A stretch of 32,351 nt of DNA from Xanthobacteraceae bacterium (GTDB lineage Bacteria; Pseudomonadota; Alphaproteobacteria; Rhizobiales; Xanthobacteraceae), in contig JARBUD010000045.1 in NCBI GenBank assembly GCA_029239875.1, positions 1-32,351 on the forward strand, written 5' to 3'. The translations under genes were made by a program, and so were the position numbers. A model generated the notes under the pieces. That model did not search any database. It was not told the DNA's origin and saw only the letters and a program-made list of their open reading frames with translations. Positions 25,800-32,351 of the stretch are shown in pieces (positions within the stretch are counted from its first letter, which is position 1; the number at the start of each line of letters is the position of its first letter).

Positions 25800-26710
25800 T
25801 GTGCGTCTCATGCGGCTGCGGACCCGACGAGGTCACGATATCCGGCGCTCATGGCGAGCATCGCCACCATGCGCACGGCCACGCTCAGTCCTATGATCAT
25901 GGTCATGGAGATGCCCACGATCATTCCCACGCCCATGATGAGGGGCATCATCATCATCACGGCGAAGCCTCCGGGACCGACGCCACGCGCCTGGTCGAGA
26001 TCGAGCGCGGCATCCTCGCCAAGAATGACGCCTATGCTGCGCAGAACCGTGCCCGCCTGAACGCCGGCGGCATCGTCGCGCTCAATCTTCTGGCGGGGCC
26101 GGGTGCCGGGAAGACGACGCTGCTGGTCGAGACATTGCGCGCCCTCGGTGCGCGCGCGCCGGCCGCGGTGATCGAGGGCGACCAGCAGACCGCCAACGAC
26201 GCCGAGCGCATCCGCGCCACCGGCACTCCCGCCGTGCAGATCAACACCGGCAAGGGCTGCCATCTCGACGCGCACATGGTCGGGCATGCGCTGGACGAAC
26301 TGCCCCTGCCGCCGGGCGGCCTGCTGTTCATCGAGAATGTCGGCAACCTCGTCTGCCCCGCCGCCTTCGATCTCGGCGAGGAGGTGCGGGTGACGCTGCT
26401 CTCGGTTACCGAAGGCGAAGACAAGCCGCTGAAATATCCCGACATCTTCCAATCCGCCGACCTCGTTCTGCTCACCAAGATCGATCTGCTGCCTCATCTC
26501 GACATCGACATCGCCGCGATGGAGCGCAACATCGCGCGGATCAATCCCGTCGCGCCGATCATCCATGCCAGCGCCAAGGCGGGGGGCAGCGGCCTCGCCG
26601 CCTGGCTCGACTGGCTGGGCGACGTTCGGCGCCGGCGGCTCGACGGCCTCGCGGCGGACGCGGAGAGCCGGGCCAAATCCCTTCGCGCCGCCGCGGAGGC
26701 ACTCCCGTGA
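25799..26710 (+). CDS. hypB: Nickel-storing GTPase HypB
   Basis: A 303-residue GTPase that stores and delivers nickel. The N-terminus MCVSCGC is the high-affinity nickel motif (Cys2, Cys5, Cys7). Residues about 18-54 hold 17 histidines, ending in five in a row, a nickel-storage stretch as in rhizobial HypB. The G domain has the P-loop [10 protein letters not shown], the metal-binding [12 protein letters not shown] region and [12 protein letters not shown] for guanine. ATG 25799 gives this complete N-terminus; the longer in-frame reading overlaps hypA and is rejected. Confidence 0.97.
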   Translation: MCVSCGCGPDEVTISGAHGEHRHHAHGHAQSYDHGHGDAHDHSHAHDEGHHHHHGEASGTDATRLVEIERGILAKNDAYAAQNRARLNAGGIVALNLLAGPGAGKTTLLVETLRALGARAPAAVIEGDQQTANDAERIRATGTPAVQINTGKGCHLDAHMVGHALDELPLPPGGLLFIENVGNLVCPAAFDLGEEVRVTLLSVTEGEDKPLKYPDIFQSADLVLLTKIDLLPHLDIDIAAMERNIARINPVAPIIHASAKAGGSGLAAWLDWLGDVRRRRLDGLAADAESRAKSLRAAAEALP

Positions 26711-28179
26711 GCCAGACGCTTCCCGGCATCCTCGTCGTCGACGACGAGCCGCGTTCGGCCGAAGTGATCGCGCGCGTGCTCGGCGAGGATTTCGAGGTCC
26801 ACACCGCCCTGGGTGCTTCCGGCGCGCTGGAGGTTCTCGAGAAGGAGTGGATCCAGGTCATCTTCTGCGATCAGCGCATGCCCGAGCGTTCGGGGGTCGA
26901 CCTGCTCACCGAGATCCGCCGGCGCTGGCCGGACGTCGTGCGCATCATCGTGACCGGCTACACCGATCCGCAGGACATGATCGGCGCCATCAACGAGGCC
27001 GGGATCTACCAGTTCATCACCAAGCCCTGGCACCCCGACCAACTGCTTCTGGCGGCGCAGGGAGCCGCACGGCTCTACCATCTCCAGCGCGAATACGACC
27101 GGCTTTCGCTCGAGCTCAAGCTCGCCGTGCCTGCGGCCGAAGTCCGCTTCGCCGAACAGCACGAGCGCGTGCTGCGCAGCTATCATTTCGACGCGCTGGT
27201 GCGTGCGCCCGGCAGCCCGCTGAACGAGGTCTGCCGCCGGGCTGCGCAGGTCGCGGCCTTCGACATCCCGGTATTGGTGCTCGGCGAGACCGGCACCGGC
27301 AAGGAATTGCTGGCCCGTGCCATCCATTATTCGAGCCTGCGCTCGGAGCGGCCGTTCTTCGCGGTGAACTGCGGGGCCATCCCGGATGAACTGCTGGAAT
27401 CGGAACTGTTCGGCCACCGGAAGGGCTCCTTCACCGGCGCCCATGCCAACCGCATCGGCCTGCTCGACCAGGCCGACGGCGGCACCATCCTGCTCGACGA
27501 GATCGGCGACGTCTCGCCCGCCTTCCAGGTCAAGCTGCTGCGGTTCCTGCAGGAGGGCGAGATCCGTCCCGTCGGCGCGAACGAGGCCAAACGCGTCGAT
27601 GTGCGCGTGGTCGCCGCCACGCATCGCGATCTCGCCGGAGAGGTGAAGGCCGGCCGCTTCCGCGAGGACCTGTATTACCGGCTGTCCGCCATGGTGCTGA
27701 CGCTGCCGCCGCTGCGCGAGCGCCGGGGCGACCTGCCGGTGCTCGCCTTGCGCATCCTCGACGGCCTGTCGGGCACGCATGGCAAGCGCACCAAGGGCTT
27801 TACCGAGGAAGCGCTGGCCTGCATCGAGGCCTATGACTGGCCGGGTAACGTGCGCGAATTGCAGAACGAGCTCACGCGCATGCTGGTGCTGGGCGGCGGC
27901 GAACTCCTGGGAGCCGACCTCCTGTCGCCTCATGTGCTGCGTGGAGCCTCCGCCTCCGCCGCCAATGCCGCACCGTCCGATCTTGCCATCCGGGACACCG
28001 GTCCGCTCAAGGACCGCATCGAGCGGATGGAAGCCTTGATCCTGATGGAAACGCTGCTGCGCTGCCGCTGGAACAAGAGCCGCGCAGCCGAAGAACTCGG
28101 CCTGTCCCGTGTCGGGCTGCGCGCAAAGCTCGACCGTTACGGCATTGCCCGCGACAGCACTTTCGGCCGCAGTCACTAG
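26707..28179 (+). CDS. hupR: NtrC-type hydrogenase response regulator HupR/HoxA
   Basis: A 490-residue transcription activator of the hup operons. The receiver domain (1-about 120) has the phosphorylation site Asp55 in [11 protein letters not shown]. The AAA+ domain has Walker A GETGTGKE (from residue 193), the sigma-54 contact loop GSFTGA (from residue 240, alanine to serine relative to GAFTGA) and Walker [13 protein letters not shown] Fis-type helix-turn-helix closes it ([20 protein letters not shown]). It starts with GTG at 26707, overlapping the hypB stop (GTGA). In relatives the unphosphorylated form activates. It is probably phosphorylated by HupT. Confidence 0.95.
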   Translation: MSQTLPGILVVDDEPRSAEVIARVLGEDFEVHTALGASGALEVLEKEWIQVIFCDQRMPERSGVDLLTEIRRRWPDVVRIIVTGYTDPQDMIGAINEAGIYQFITKPWHPDQLLLAAQGAARLYHLQREYDRLSLELKLAVPAAEVRFAEQHERVLRSYHFDALVRAPGSPLNEVCRRAAQVAAFDIPVLVLGETGTGKELLARAIHYSSLRSERPFFAVNCGAIPDELLESELFGHRKGSFTGAHANRIGLLDQADGGTILLDEIGDVSPAFQVKLLRFLQEGEIRPVGANEAKRVDVRVVAATHRDLAGEVKAGRFREDLYYRLSAMVLTLPPLRERRGDLPVLALRILDGLSGTHGKRTKGFTEEALACIEAYDWPGNVRELQNELTRMLVLGGGELLGADLLSPHVLRGASASAANAAPSDLAIRDTGPLKDRIERMEALILMETLLRCRWNKSRAAEELGLSRVGLRAKLDRYGIARDSTFGRSH

Positions 28180-28191
28180 GGAGAAATCGTC

Positions 28192-28506
28192 ATGTGTCTC
28201 GGAATTCCTGGTCGCATCGTCGCCATCGTCGACGAGGACGCCATGCTCGCCAGCGTCGATGTCTCCGGCGTGCGGCGTACCGTCGACGTGGTCTGCGTTG
28301 CAGAACCCGGCGGGAGCCTCGATGCGCTGGTCGGCGCGTGGGTGCTGGTCCATGTCGGCTTCGCGATGAGCGTCATCGACGAGGAGGAGGCCGCCGCCAC
28401 GCTCAAGGTACTCACCGAGATCGGCGAGGCCGAGGGCGAGATCGAGGCGATGCGCACCGGCAGCGTCGAACCCTTCCATTCATCCCACGCGCCCCGCGCG
28501 CAGTGA
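28192..28506 (+). CDS. hypC: Hydrogenase maturation chaperone HypC
   Basis: A 104-residue chaperone beginning MCLGIPGRIVAIVDEDAML, where Cys2 binds iron in the HypCD complex that builds Fe(CN)2CO and passes it to the large subunit. The beta-barrel pattern VDVVCVAEPG and WVLVHVGFAMSVIDEEEA is characteristic. It follows hupR by 12 bases with GGGAGA upstream. Position next to hypD separates it from the paralogue hupF. Confidence 0.95.
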   Translation: MCLGIPGRIVAIVDEDAMLASVDVSGVRRTVDVVCVAEPGGSLDALVGAWVLVHVGFAMSVIDEEEAAATLKVLTEIGEAEGEIEAMRTGSVEPFHSSHAPRAQ

Positions 28507-28520
28507 TCGGGAGCCCCGTC

Positions 28521-29657
28521 ATGCGTTACGTCGATGAATTCCGCGACCCCGCCTTGGCGCGCGGCCTGATCCGCGAGATCGAGACTCTCGCCGCCCGTAT
28601 GGAGCGCGGCCGCGACCGGCCCTTCTCGATCATGGAAGTGTGCGGCGGGCATACCCATGCCATCTTCCGCTACGGGCTCGAGGGCTTGCTGCCTGATATC
28701 ATCGAGTTCGTGCATGGTCCGGGCTGTCCGGTCTGCGTGCTGCCCATGGGGCGCGTCGACGACTGCGTGACCATCGCCGAGCGACCGGAAGTCATCTTCG
28801 CCACCTTCGGCGACGCCATGCGCGTGCCCGGCTCGCGCAAGAGCCTGCTCGTGGCCAAGGCGGACGGCGCCGATGTGCGCATGGTCTATTCGCCGCTGGA
28901 CGCGCTGGCACTCGCCCGGCGGAACCCGGACCGCGAGGTGGTGTTCTTCGGCCTCGGTTTCGAGACGACCATGCCGTCGACCGCCCTCACCGTAATGCGG
29001 GCGGCGCGCGAGGGCATCGGCAATTTCTCGATCTTCTGCAACCACATCACCATCATTCCGACCCTGCGGGCGCTCCTGGAGATGCCCGATCTCGGCATAG
29101 ACGGCTTCATCGGGCCGGGGCACGTCTCGATGGTCATCGGCACCGAACCCTACCGCTTCATCGCCGAGGAGTTTGCCAAGCCGATGGTTGTGGCCGGTTT
29201 TGAGCCGATCGATCTGCTGCAATCGCTGCTGATGGTGCTGCGCCAGCTCGACGAGGGGCGGGCGGCCATCGAAAACCAATATGCGCGGGTGGTGCCGGAC
29301 GCGGGCAATCCCCGCGCGATGGGCGCGGTGGAAGAGGTCTACGAACTGCGCCCGACCTTCGAATGGCGCGGACTGGGCTCCATCGCGCATTCCGGCGTGC
29401 GGCTGCGCGAGGCCTACGCCTCGTTCGATGCCGAGCGGCGCTTCGCCATGCCGGAGATTCAGGTCGCCGATCCCGATTCCTGCCGCTGCGGCGAAGTGCT
29501 GACCGGGCAGCTGAAGCCGTGGGCGTGTCCGATGTTCGGCACCGCCTGCACGCCGGAAACCCCGCTCGGGGCCCTGATGGTGTCCTCGGAAGGCTCCTGC
29601 GCCGCTTATTATCAGTACGGTGGCATGCGCCAGCCTCAGCTGGAGGGCGCGGCATGA
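28521..29657 (+). CDS. hypD: Hydrogenase maturation iron-sulfur protein HypD
   Basis: A 378-residue scaffold on which the Fe(CN)2CO group is assembled. Conserved motifs are FSIMEVCGGHTHAIFRYGL, HGPGCPVCVLPMG, the middle segment FFGLGFETTMPSTA, and the C-terminal [4Fe-4S] cysteine region CRCGEVLTGQLKPWACPMFG with TACTPETPLG and SSEGSCAAYY. The start is ATG 28521 preceded by GGGAG; the in-frame ATG at 28194 would lie inside hypC. It overlaps hypE by 4 bases. Confidence 0.96.
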   Translation: MRYVDEFRDPALARGLIREIETLAARMERGRDRPFSIMEVCGGHTHAIFRYGLEGLLPDIIEFVHGPGCPVCVLPMGRVDDCVTIAERPEVIFATFGDAMRVPGSRKSLLVAKADGADVRMVYSPLDALALARRNPDREVVFFGLGFETTMPSTALTVMRAAREGIGNFSIFCNHITIIPTLRALLEMPDLGIDGFIGPGHVSMVIGTEPYRFIAEEFAKPMVVAGFEPIDLLQSLLMVLRQLDEGRAAIENQYARVVPDAGNPRAMGAVEEVYELRPTFEWRGLGSIAHSGVRLREAYASFDAERRFAMPEIQVADPDSCRCGEVLTGQLKPWACPMFGTACTPETPLGALMVSSEGSCAAYYQYGGMRQPQLEGAA

Positions 29658-30718
29658 ACCCGGTCTTCCCGCTGCCGCTCCGCGCGCCACGTCGCGCCCT
29701 GCCGAAAACCGTCACGCTGGCCCATGGCGGCGGGGGCAGCGCCATGCGCGACCTCATCGACGAGGTGTTCATCGACACCTTCAACGGCACCACCGGTGCT
29801 CCCGAGGACCAGGCCCGCTTCGACCTTGCCGCACTGACGGCGAAAGGCGACCGGCTTGCCTTCACCACCGACGGGTTCGTCGTGGATCCGCTGTTCTTCC
29901 CCGGCGGTGACATCGGCAAGCTTGCGGTCTGCGGCACGATCAACGACCTCGCCGTCGGTGCCGCCAAGCCCATAGCCCTGTCCTGCGCGGTCATCATCGA
30001 GGAAGGCCTGCCCCTCGAAACCTTGCGGGCGGTGGCGCGCTCCATGGCCGACGCGGCCCATGCGGCGGGCGTGCCCATCGTCACCGGCGACACCAAGGTC
30101 GTGGCGCGCGGTGCCTGCGACAAGCTTTTCATCACCACCACCGGCATCGGCGTGGTGCGGACCGGCATGGATGTGGGCATAGGCCGCGCGCGGCCGGGCG
30201 ACGTCGTTCTGGTCAACGGCCAGCTCGGCGACCATGGCGCGGCGATATTGAACGCACGCGGCGATCTCGCGCTCCAGGCGGAAATCGAAAGCGACTGCGC
30301 GGCGCTGCATGACCTGATCGACATGCTCGTCACCGCCGCGCCCGGCGTGCGCACCCTGCGTGATGCCACCCGTGGCGGCGTCGCGGCCGTGCTCAACGAA
30401 TTGGCGTCGGCGAGCGGCGTCGGCGTACGCATCCGCGAACTCGACACGCCGATCCGCAGCGATGTGCAAGGTTTCTGCGAGATTCTCGGCCTTGACCCGC
30501 TCTATCTCGCCAATGAGGGCAAGATCGTCGCCGTCGTGCCGCCCGATCAGGCCGAGGCGGCACTGTGCGTCCTGCGTGCGCATCCGCTCGGCCGCGACGC
30601 GGCGCAGATCGGCGTGGTGACCGACGGCCGGCCCGGCCGGGTCGTCATGCAGACCCGCTTCGGCGGAGAGCGCATCGTAGACATGCTGGTCGGCGACCAG
30701 CTTCCCCGCATCTGTTGA
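29654..30718 (+). CDS. hypE: Thiocarbamate-dehydrating protein HypE
   Basis: A 354-residue PurM/AIR-synthase-like enzyme that dehydrates the carbamoyl group received from HypF to thiocyanate. The C-terminus ends in PRIC, the conserved tail cysteine that carries the group. The ATP-binding N-terminal part includes TLAHGGGGSAMRDLIDEVF, FTTDGFVVDPLFFPGGDIG and AVCGTINDLAVGAAKP-type blocks; VPIVTGDTKVVARG and RDATRGGVAAVLNELA follow. The length is standard. It closes the hypCDE group. Confidence 0.96.
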   Translation: MNPVFPLPLRAPRRALPKTVTLAHGGGGSAMRDLIDEVFIDTFNGTTGAPEDQARFDLAALTAKGDRLAFTTDGFVVDPLFFPGGDIGKLAVCGTINDLAVGAAKPIALSCAVIIEEGLPLETLRAVARSMADAAHAAGVPIVTGDTKVVARGACDKLFITTTGIGVVRTGMDVGIGRARPGDVVLVNGQLGDHGAAILNARGDLALQAEIESDCAALHDLIDMLVTAAPGVRTLRDATRGGVAAVLNELASASGVGVRIRELDTPIRSDVQGFCEILGLDPLYLANEGKIVAVVPPDQAEAALCVLRAHPLGRDAAQIGVVTDGRPGRVVMQTRFGGERIVDMLVGDQLPRIC

Positions 30719-30746
30719 TCCGACACCTCGTCTCAGGAGCAGACCT

Positions 30747-31358
30747 ATGGCTATCCGTTTTCCTCGTGCAGCGGCCTTCGCCACGGCACTCGCTGCCGCT
30801 GCACTCAGCCCGACACTCGCCCTCGCGCACACGGGGGGCGCCGATGCCCACGGCTTCGTGCATGGCTTCATGCACCCTCTCACCGGGTTGGATCACATCC
30901 TCGCCATGGTCACGGTCGGCATCCTTGCCTGGCAACTTGGCGGACGGGCGATCTGGGCCGTGCCGGCCGCCTTCGTAAGCGTCATGGCGCTCGGCGGAGC
31001 CGTCGGAGTGATGGGAATCGAGATACCCTTCGTCGAACTCGGTATCGCGCTGTCGGTCGTCGTGCTCGGCGCGGCGGTTGCGCTTCGGATCAAGGCGCCG
31101 CTCGCGCTTGCCGTGGGCCTCGTCGGCTTCTTCGCCATCTTCCATGGCTACGCGCACGGTGCCGAGATTCCGGAGAACGCCGGGGGCCTGGAATACGGCA
31201 TCGGCTTCATGATCGGGACGACCCTTCTCCACATTGCCGGCCTGGGGCTCGGCCTCGCCATCGCGCGCATCACGGATGCCCATGGTCGGGACTGGACCCG
31301 CGCCGTCGGTGCCCTCGTCTGCCTGATCGGCGTGGGTCTCGTGACGGGAATGCTGTGA
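30747..31358 (+). CDS. hupE: HupE/UreJ family nickel permease
   Basis: A 203-residue inner-membrane protein. A cleavable signal peptide (likely cut after ALA27) precedes a histidine-rich segment with the family signature HPLTGLDHILAMVTVGI, then about six hydrophobic helices. HupE of Rhizobium leguminosarum mediates nickel uptake for hydrogenase. In that organism hupE follows hupD; here it follows hypE by 28 bases, with AGGAG before its ATG, and overlaps no other gene. Confidence 0.93.
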   Translation: MAIRFPRAAAFATALAAAALSPTLALAHTGGADAHGFVHGFMHPLTGLDHILAMVTVGILAWQLGGRAIWAVPAAFVSVMALGGAVGVMGIEIPFVELGIALSVVVLGAAVALRIKAPLALAVGLVGFFAIFHGYAHGAEIPENAGGLEYGIGFMIGTTLLHIAGLGLGLAIARITDAHGRDWTRAVGALVCLIGVGLVTGML

Positions 31359-31359
31359 T

Positions 31360-31761
31360 TTGCCGACCTCACCGACGGTCGGCGACGTCCTGAGCAAAGT
31401 CGGCTGCCCCCTCGTCGAGGTGGCGGCCGACGAGCCTCTCGAGTCCGTCGCCCGCCTGCTCATCTTCTGCGGCCTCGATGCCGTTCTGCTGGTGCGGTCC
31501 TGCGGCAGGGCCGAACGGATCATATCGACGCGAGAGCTGATCTGCTCGTGCTTGCCGGGCGAGAGGGCAGCCCCGCTGGCGCCGGAACTGCTGCGATGCA
31601 GTCCCGACGATCCCATCTTCTGCATCGCCAGAACGATGTTTCACGGCGATCACGACGCACTAGTGGTCGAAGAGGATGGGAAAAGGCTCGCGCTCATCAC
31701 GGTCGAAAATCTTGCGGAGTACCTCGTAATGGGAGGTGACGCGCACTCCGCGTCGCCATAG
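31360..31761 (+). CDS. Small cysteine-rich CBS-type protein after hupE
   Basis: A 133-residue protein starting at TTG 31360, one base after the hupE stop, so probably translated by coupling; no in-frame ATG or GTG precedes. It shows two CBS-like repeats. The first is PLVEVAADEPLESVARLLIF with DAVLLV and RIISTRELI; the second has DPIFCIARTMFHGDHDALVV and GKRLALITVENLAEYLV. Seven cysteines (residues 15, 36, 47, 61, 63, 79, 87) are unusual for a CBS protein. The last five or so codons (from about 31746) run into an antisense remnant of a UxaA-type gene, so the original C-terminus may be lost. No hydrogenase role is established; a regulatory, redox or metal role is a guess. Confidence 0.7.
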   Translation: MPTSPTVGDVLSKVGCPLVEVAADEPLESVARLLIFCGLDAVLLVRSCGRAERIISTRELICSCLPGERAAPLAPELLRCSPDDPIFCIARTMFHGDHDALVVEEDGKRLALITVENLAEYLVMGGDAHSASP

Positions 31762-31889
31762 CCGAGCCGTTCTGACTTGGTGCGGTCGCCCGATGCGACG
31801 CGCAGGAGGATATCGGATATCTCGCGGTCCTTCGCCTCGAACCAGACGCCCTCGACCATCTCACTGCAGTTGATATCCATGTCGTCGGT
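31746..31889 (-). pseudogene. Remnant of UxaA-family (altronate dehydratase type) C-terminal region
   Basis: Minus-strand translation of this stretch reads DDMDINCSEMVEGVWFEAKD, then REISDILLRVASGDRTKSER, then LGYGDAE. This is the C-terminal block of UxaA/GarD-type sugar-acid hydro-lyases, which normally end shortly after in an EFVPW-like sequence. Here the match stops abruptly at 31746, where the CBS-gene sequence begins, and no homologous sequence is seen upstream of about 31889. Only about 48 codons remain, with no start, so it cannot encode an enzyme. Confidence 0.72.
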
Positions 31890-31945
31890 CCTGGGGCGCC
31901 GAGATGGTCGGAAAGCCCAAATCCGGATCTGCCCGCGCTCCGCGA

Positions 31946-31971
31946 CCAATTGATATAATGTATCATATTGG
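31946..31971. promoter_or_regulatory. AT-rich palindromic promoter/operator candidate
   Basis: CCAATTGATA (31946-31955) is mirrored by TATCA-T-ATTGG (31961-31971), a 10-bp inverted repeat with one extra base. It encloses a perfect -10 hexamer TATAAT (31954-31959) on the plus strand. No good -35 is seen 17 bases upstream (GCCCGC). It lies about 90 bases before the cobalamin riboswitch and may drive that leader, or be the operator of the lost sugar-acid gene. Both are inferences. Confidence 0.4.
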
Positions 31972-32060
31972 CTATGCTCGCCGTGAAGTCAGATGGCACG
32001 GGTCCCGCGACGTGCAGAAAGAAGGTTGACGCCACGCGTGGGGCGACTATCGATCACGGT

Positions 32061-32250
32061 GATCAGGGTTCTCCGGGTGCGCGCGCCCGGAGCTAAGAGG
32101 GAACTCGGTGCGGCGCCCTGCGCCAAGGCCGAAGCTGCCCCCGCAACTGTAAGCGGCGAGCCCTCTGTCCATCGTCCACTGACCCCGTACGGGTTGGGAA
32201 GGCTGGACAGAGCCAGCGTTGACCCGCGAGCCAGGAGACCTGCCCTGATC
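32061..32250 (+). promoter_or_regulatory. Cobalamin riboswitch (downstream gene outside window)
   Basis: The conserved core is present in order: AAGAGGGAACTCGGTG, GCCGAAGCTGCCCCCGCAAC with TGTAAGCGGCGAG, CCACTGACC, GGGAAGGCTGGACAG, and the B12 box GAGCCAGGAGACCTGCC (32228-32244). The closing stem P1 is a perfect 8-bp pairing of GATCAGGG (32061-32068) with CCCTGATC (32243-32250). Such elements switch off vitamin B12 synthesis or uptake genes when adenosylcobalamin is plentiful. The regulated gene must start after 32351 on the plus strand; none is visible here. Confidence 0.92.
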
Positions 32251-32296
32251 GCGAACGATCTTTCGGGCGGGGTGCTCCGGAGGTTGCCGGTCGGCT

Positions 32297-32315
32297 GCGG
32301 ATGAGGCTCATCCGC
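32297..32315 (+). promoter_or_regulatory. Inverted repeat after the riboswitch (possible expression platform)
   Basis: GCGGATGAG (32297-32305) and CTCATCCGC (32307-32315) are perfect complements around one base. It follows the aptamer by 46 bases and could be part of the on/off structure. No T-run follows within about 15 bases, so a translational rather than terminating role is possible. Nothing else was recognised in 32251-32351. Confidence 0.35.
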
Positions 32316-32351
32316 CAGACCATCGGTTCCCTTTGCGCTTCCCGTCTTCCT

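Noticed and set aside
31650..31949. A 99-codon minus-strand open frame containing the UxaA-like block
   Set aside because: Only the middle part is homologous; the ends run into the antisense of the CBS gene and into unrelated sequence, so it is listed as a pseudogene fragment and not as a coding gene.
1..32351. CRISPR arrays, tRNA or rRNA genes, insertion sequences, integrase or attachment-site repeats
   Set aside because: No spaced repeat array, tRNA-like cloverleaf, transposase motif or flanking direct repeat was recognised on reading; the island therefore shows a junction scar but no visible mobility machinery.

Overview
This GC-rich window with dense, often 4-base-overlapping genes looks like a chromosomal region of an alphaproteobacterium, probably of the order Hyphomicrobiales. 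The gene order hupT-hupU-hupV-hypF-hupSLC-hupDFGHIJK-hypAB-hupR-hypCDE is that of the Rhodobacter/rhizobial uptake-hydrogenase clusters. The genus cannot be fixed from sequence reading alone.

Left part (1-10745), ordinary accessory genes. Positions 1-4607 (minus strand) hold a catabolic/uptake operon. Read in transcription order it is a RidA-like protein, a periplasmic amino-acid-type binding protein, an MmgE/PrpD-family protein, two ABC permeases and an ABC ATPase cut by the window edge. A divergent LysR regulator (4781-5665) probably controls it. Positions 5803-10061 (minus) hold a two-gene RND efflux system (membrane-fusion protein and pump) divergent from a TetR repressor. A perfect 12-bp inverted repeat in the shared promoter is the likely operator.

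Central and right part (11016-31761), a complete hydrogen-oxidation island, all on the plus strand. It has a hydrogen-sensing module (histidine kinase HupT and regulatory hydrogenase HupUV), hypF, the structural genes hupSLC behind a textbook sigma-54 promoter with an IHF site, the accessory genes hupDFGH, a fused hupIJ and hupK, the maturation genes hypAB, the NtrC-type regulator HupR/HoxA, hypCDE, the nickel transporter gene hupE, and a small cysteine-rich CBS-type protein. HupS carries the extra cysteines of the oxygen-tolerant six-cysteine proximal cluster. A strong terminator and a second sigma-54-like/IHF promoter lie between hupC and hupD, so the structural and processing genes form separable units.

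Right edge (31746-32351). The island ends abruptly against an antisense remnant of a UxaA-type (altronate dehydratase family) gene. This is followed by an AT-rich palindromic promoter/operator candidate and a well-conserved cobalamin riboswitch whose controlled gene lies beyond the window.

The parts fit one circuit. HupUV senses H2 and signals through HupT to HupR, which with sigma-54 and IHF turns on hupSLC and probably hupD onward. HupE and HypAB bring in and deliver nickel, HypCDEF build the Fe(CN)2CO group, and HupDFGHIJK assemble and process the enzyme. No clearly undescribed multi-gene system is evident. The best leads are the CBS-type protein, the HupIJ fusion with its repeat linker, the split hup transcription unit, the island junction, and a RidA homologue without the catalytic arginine.
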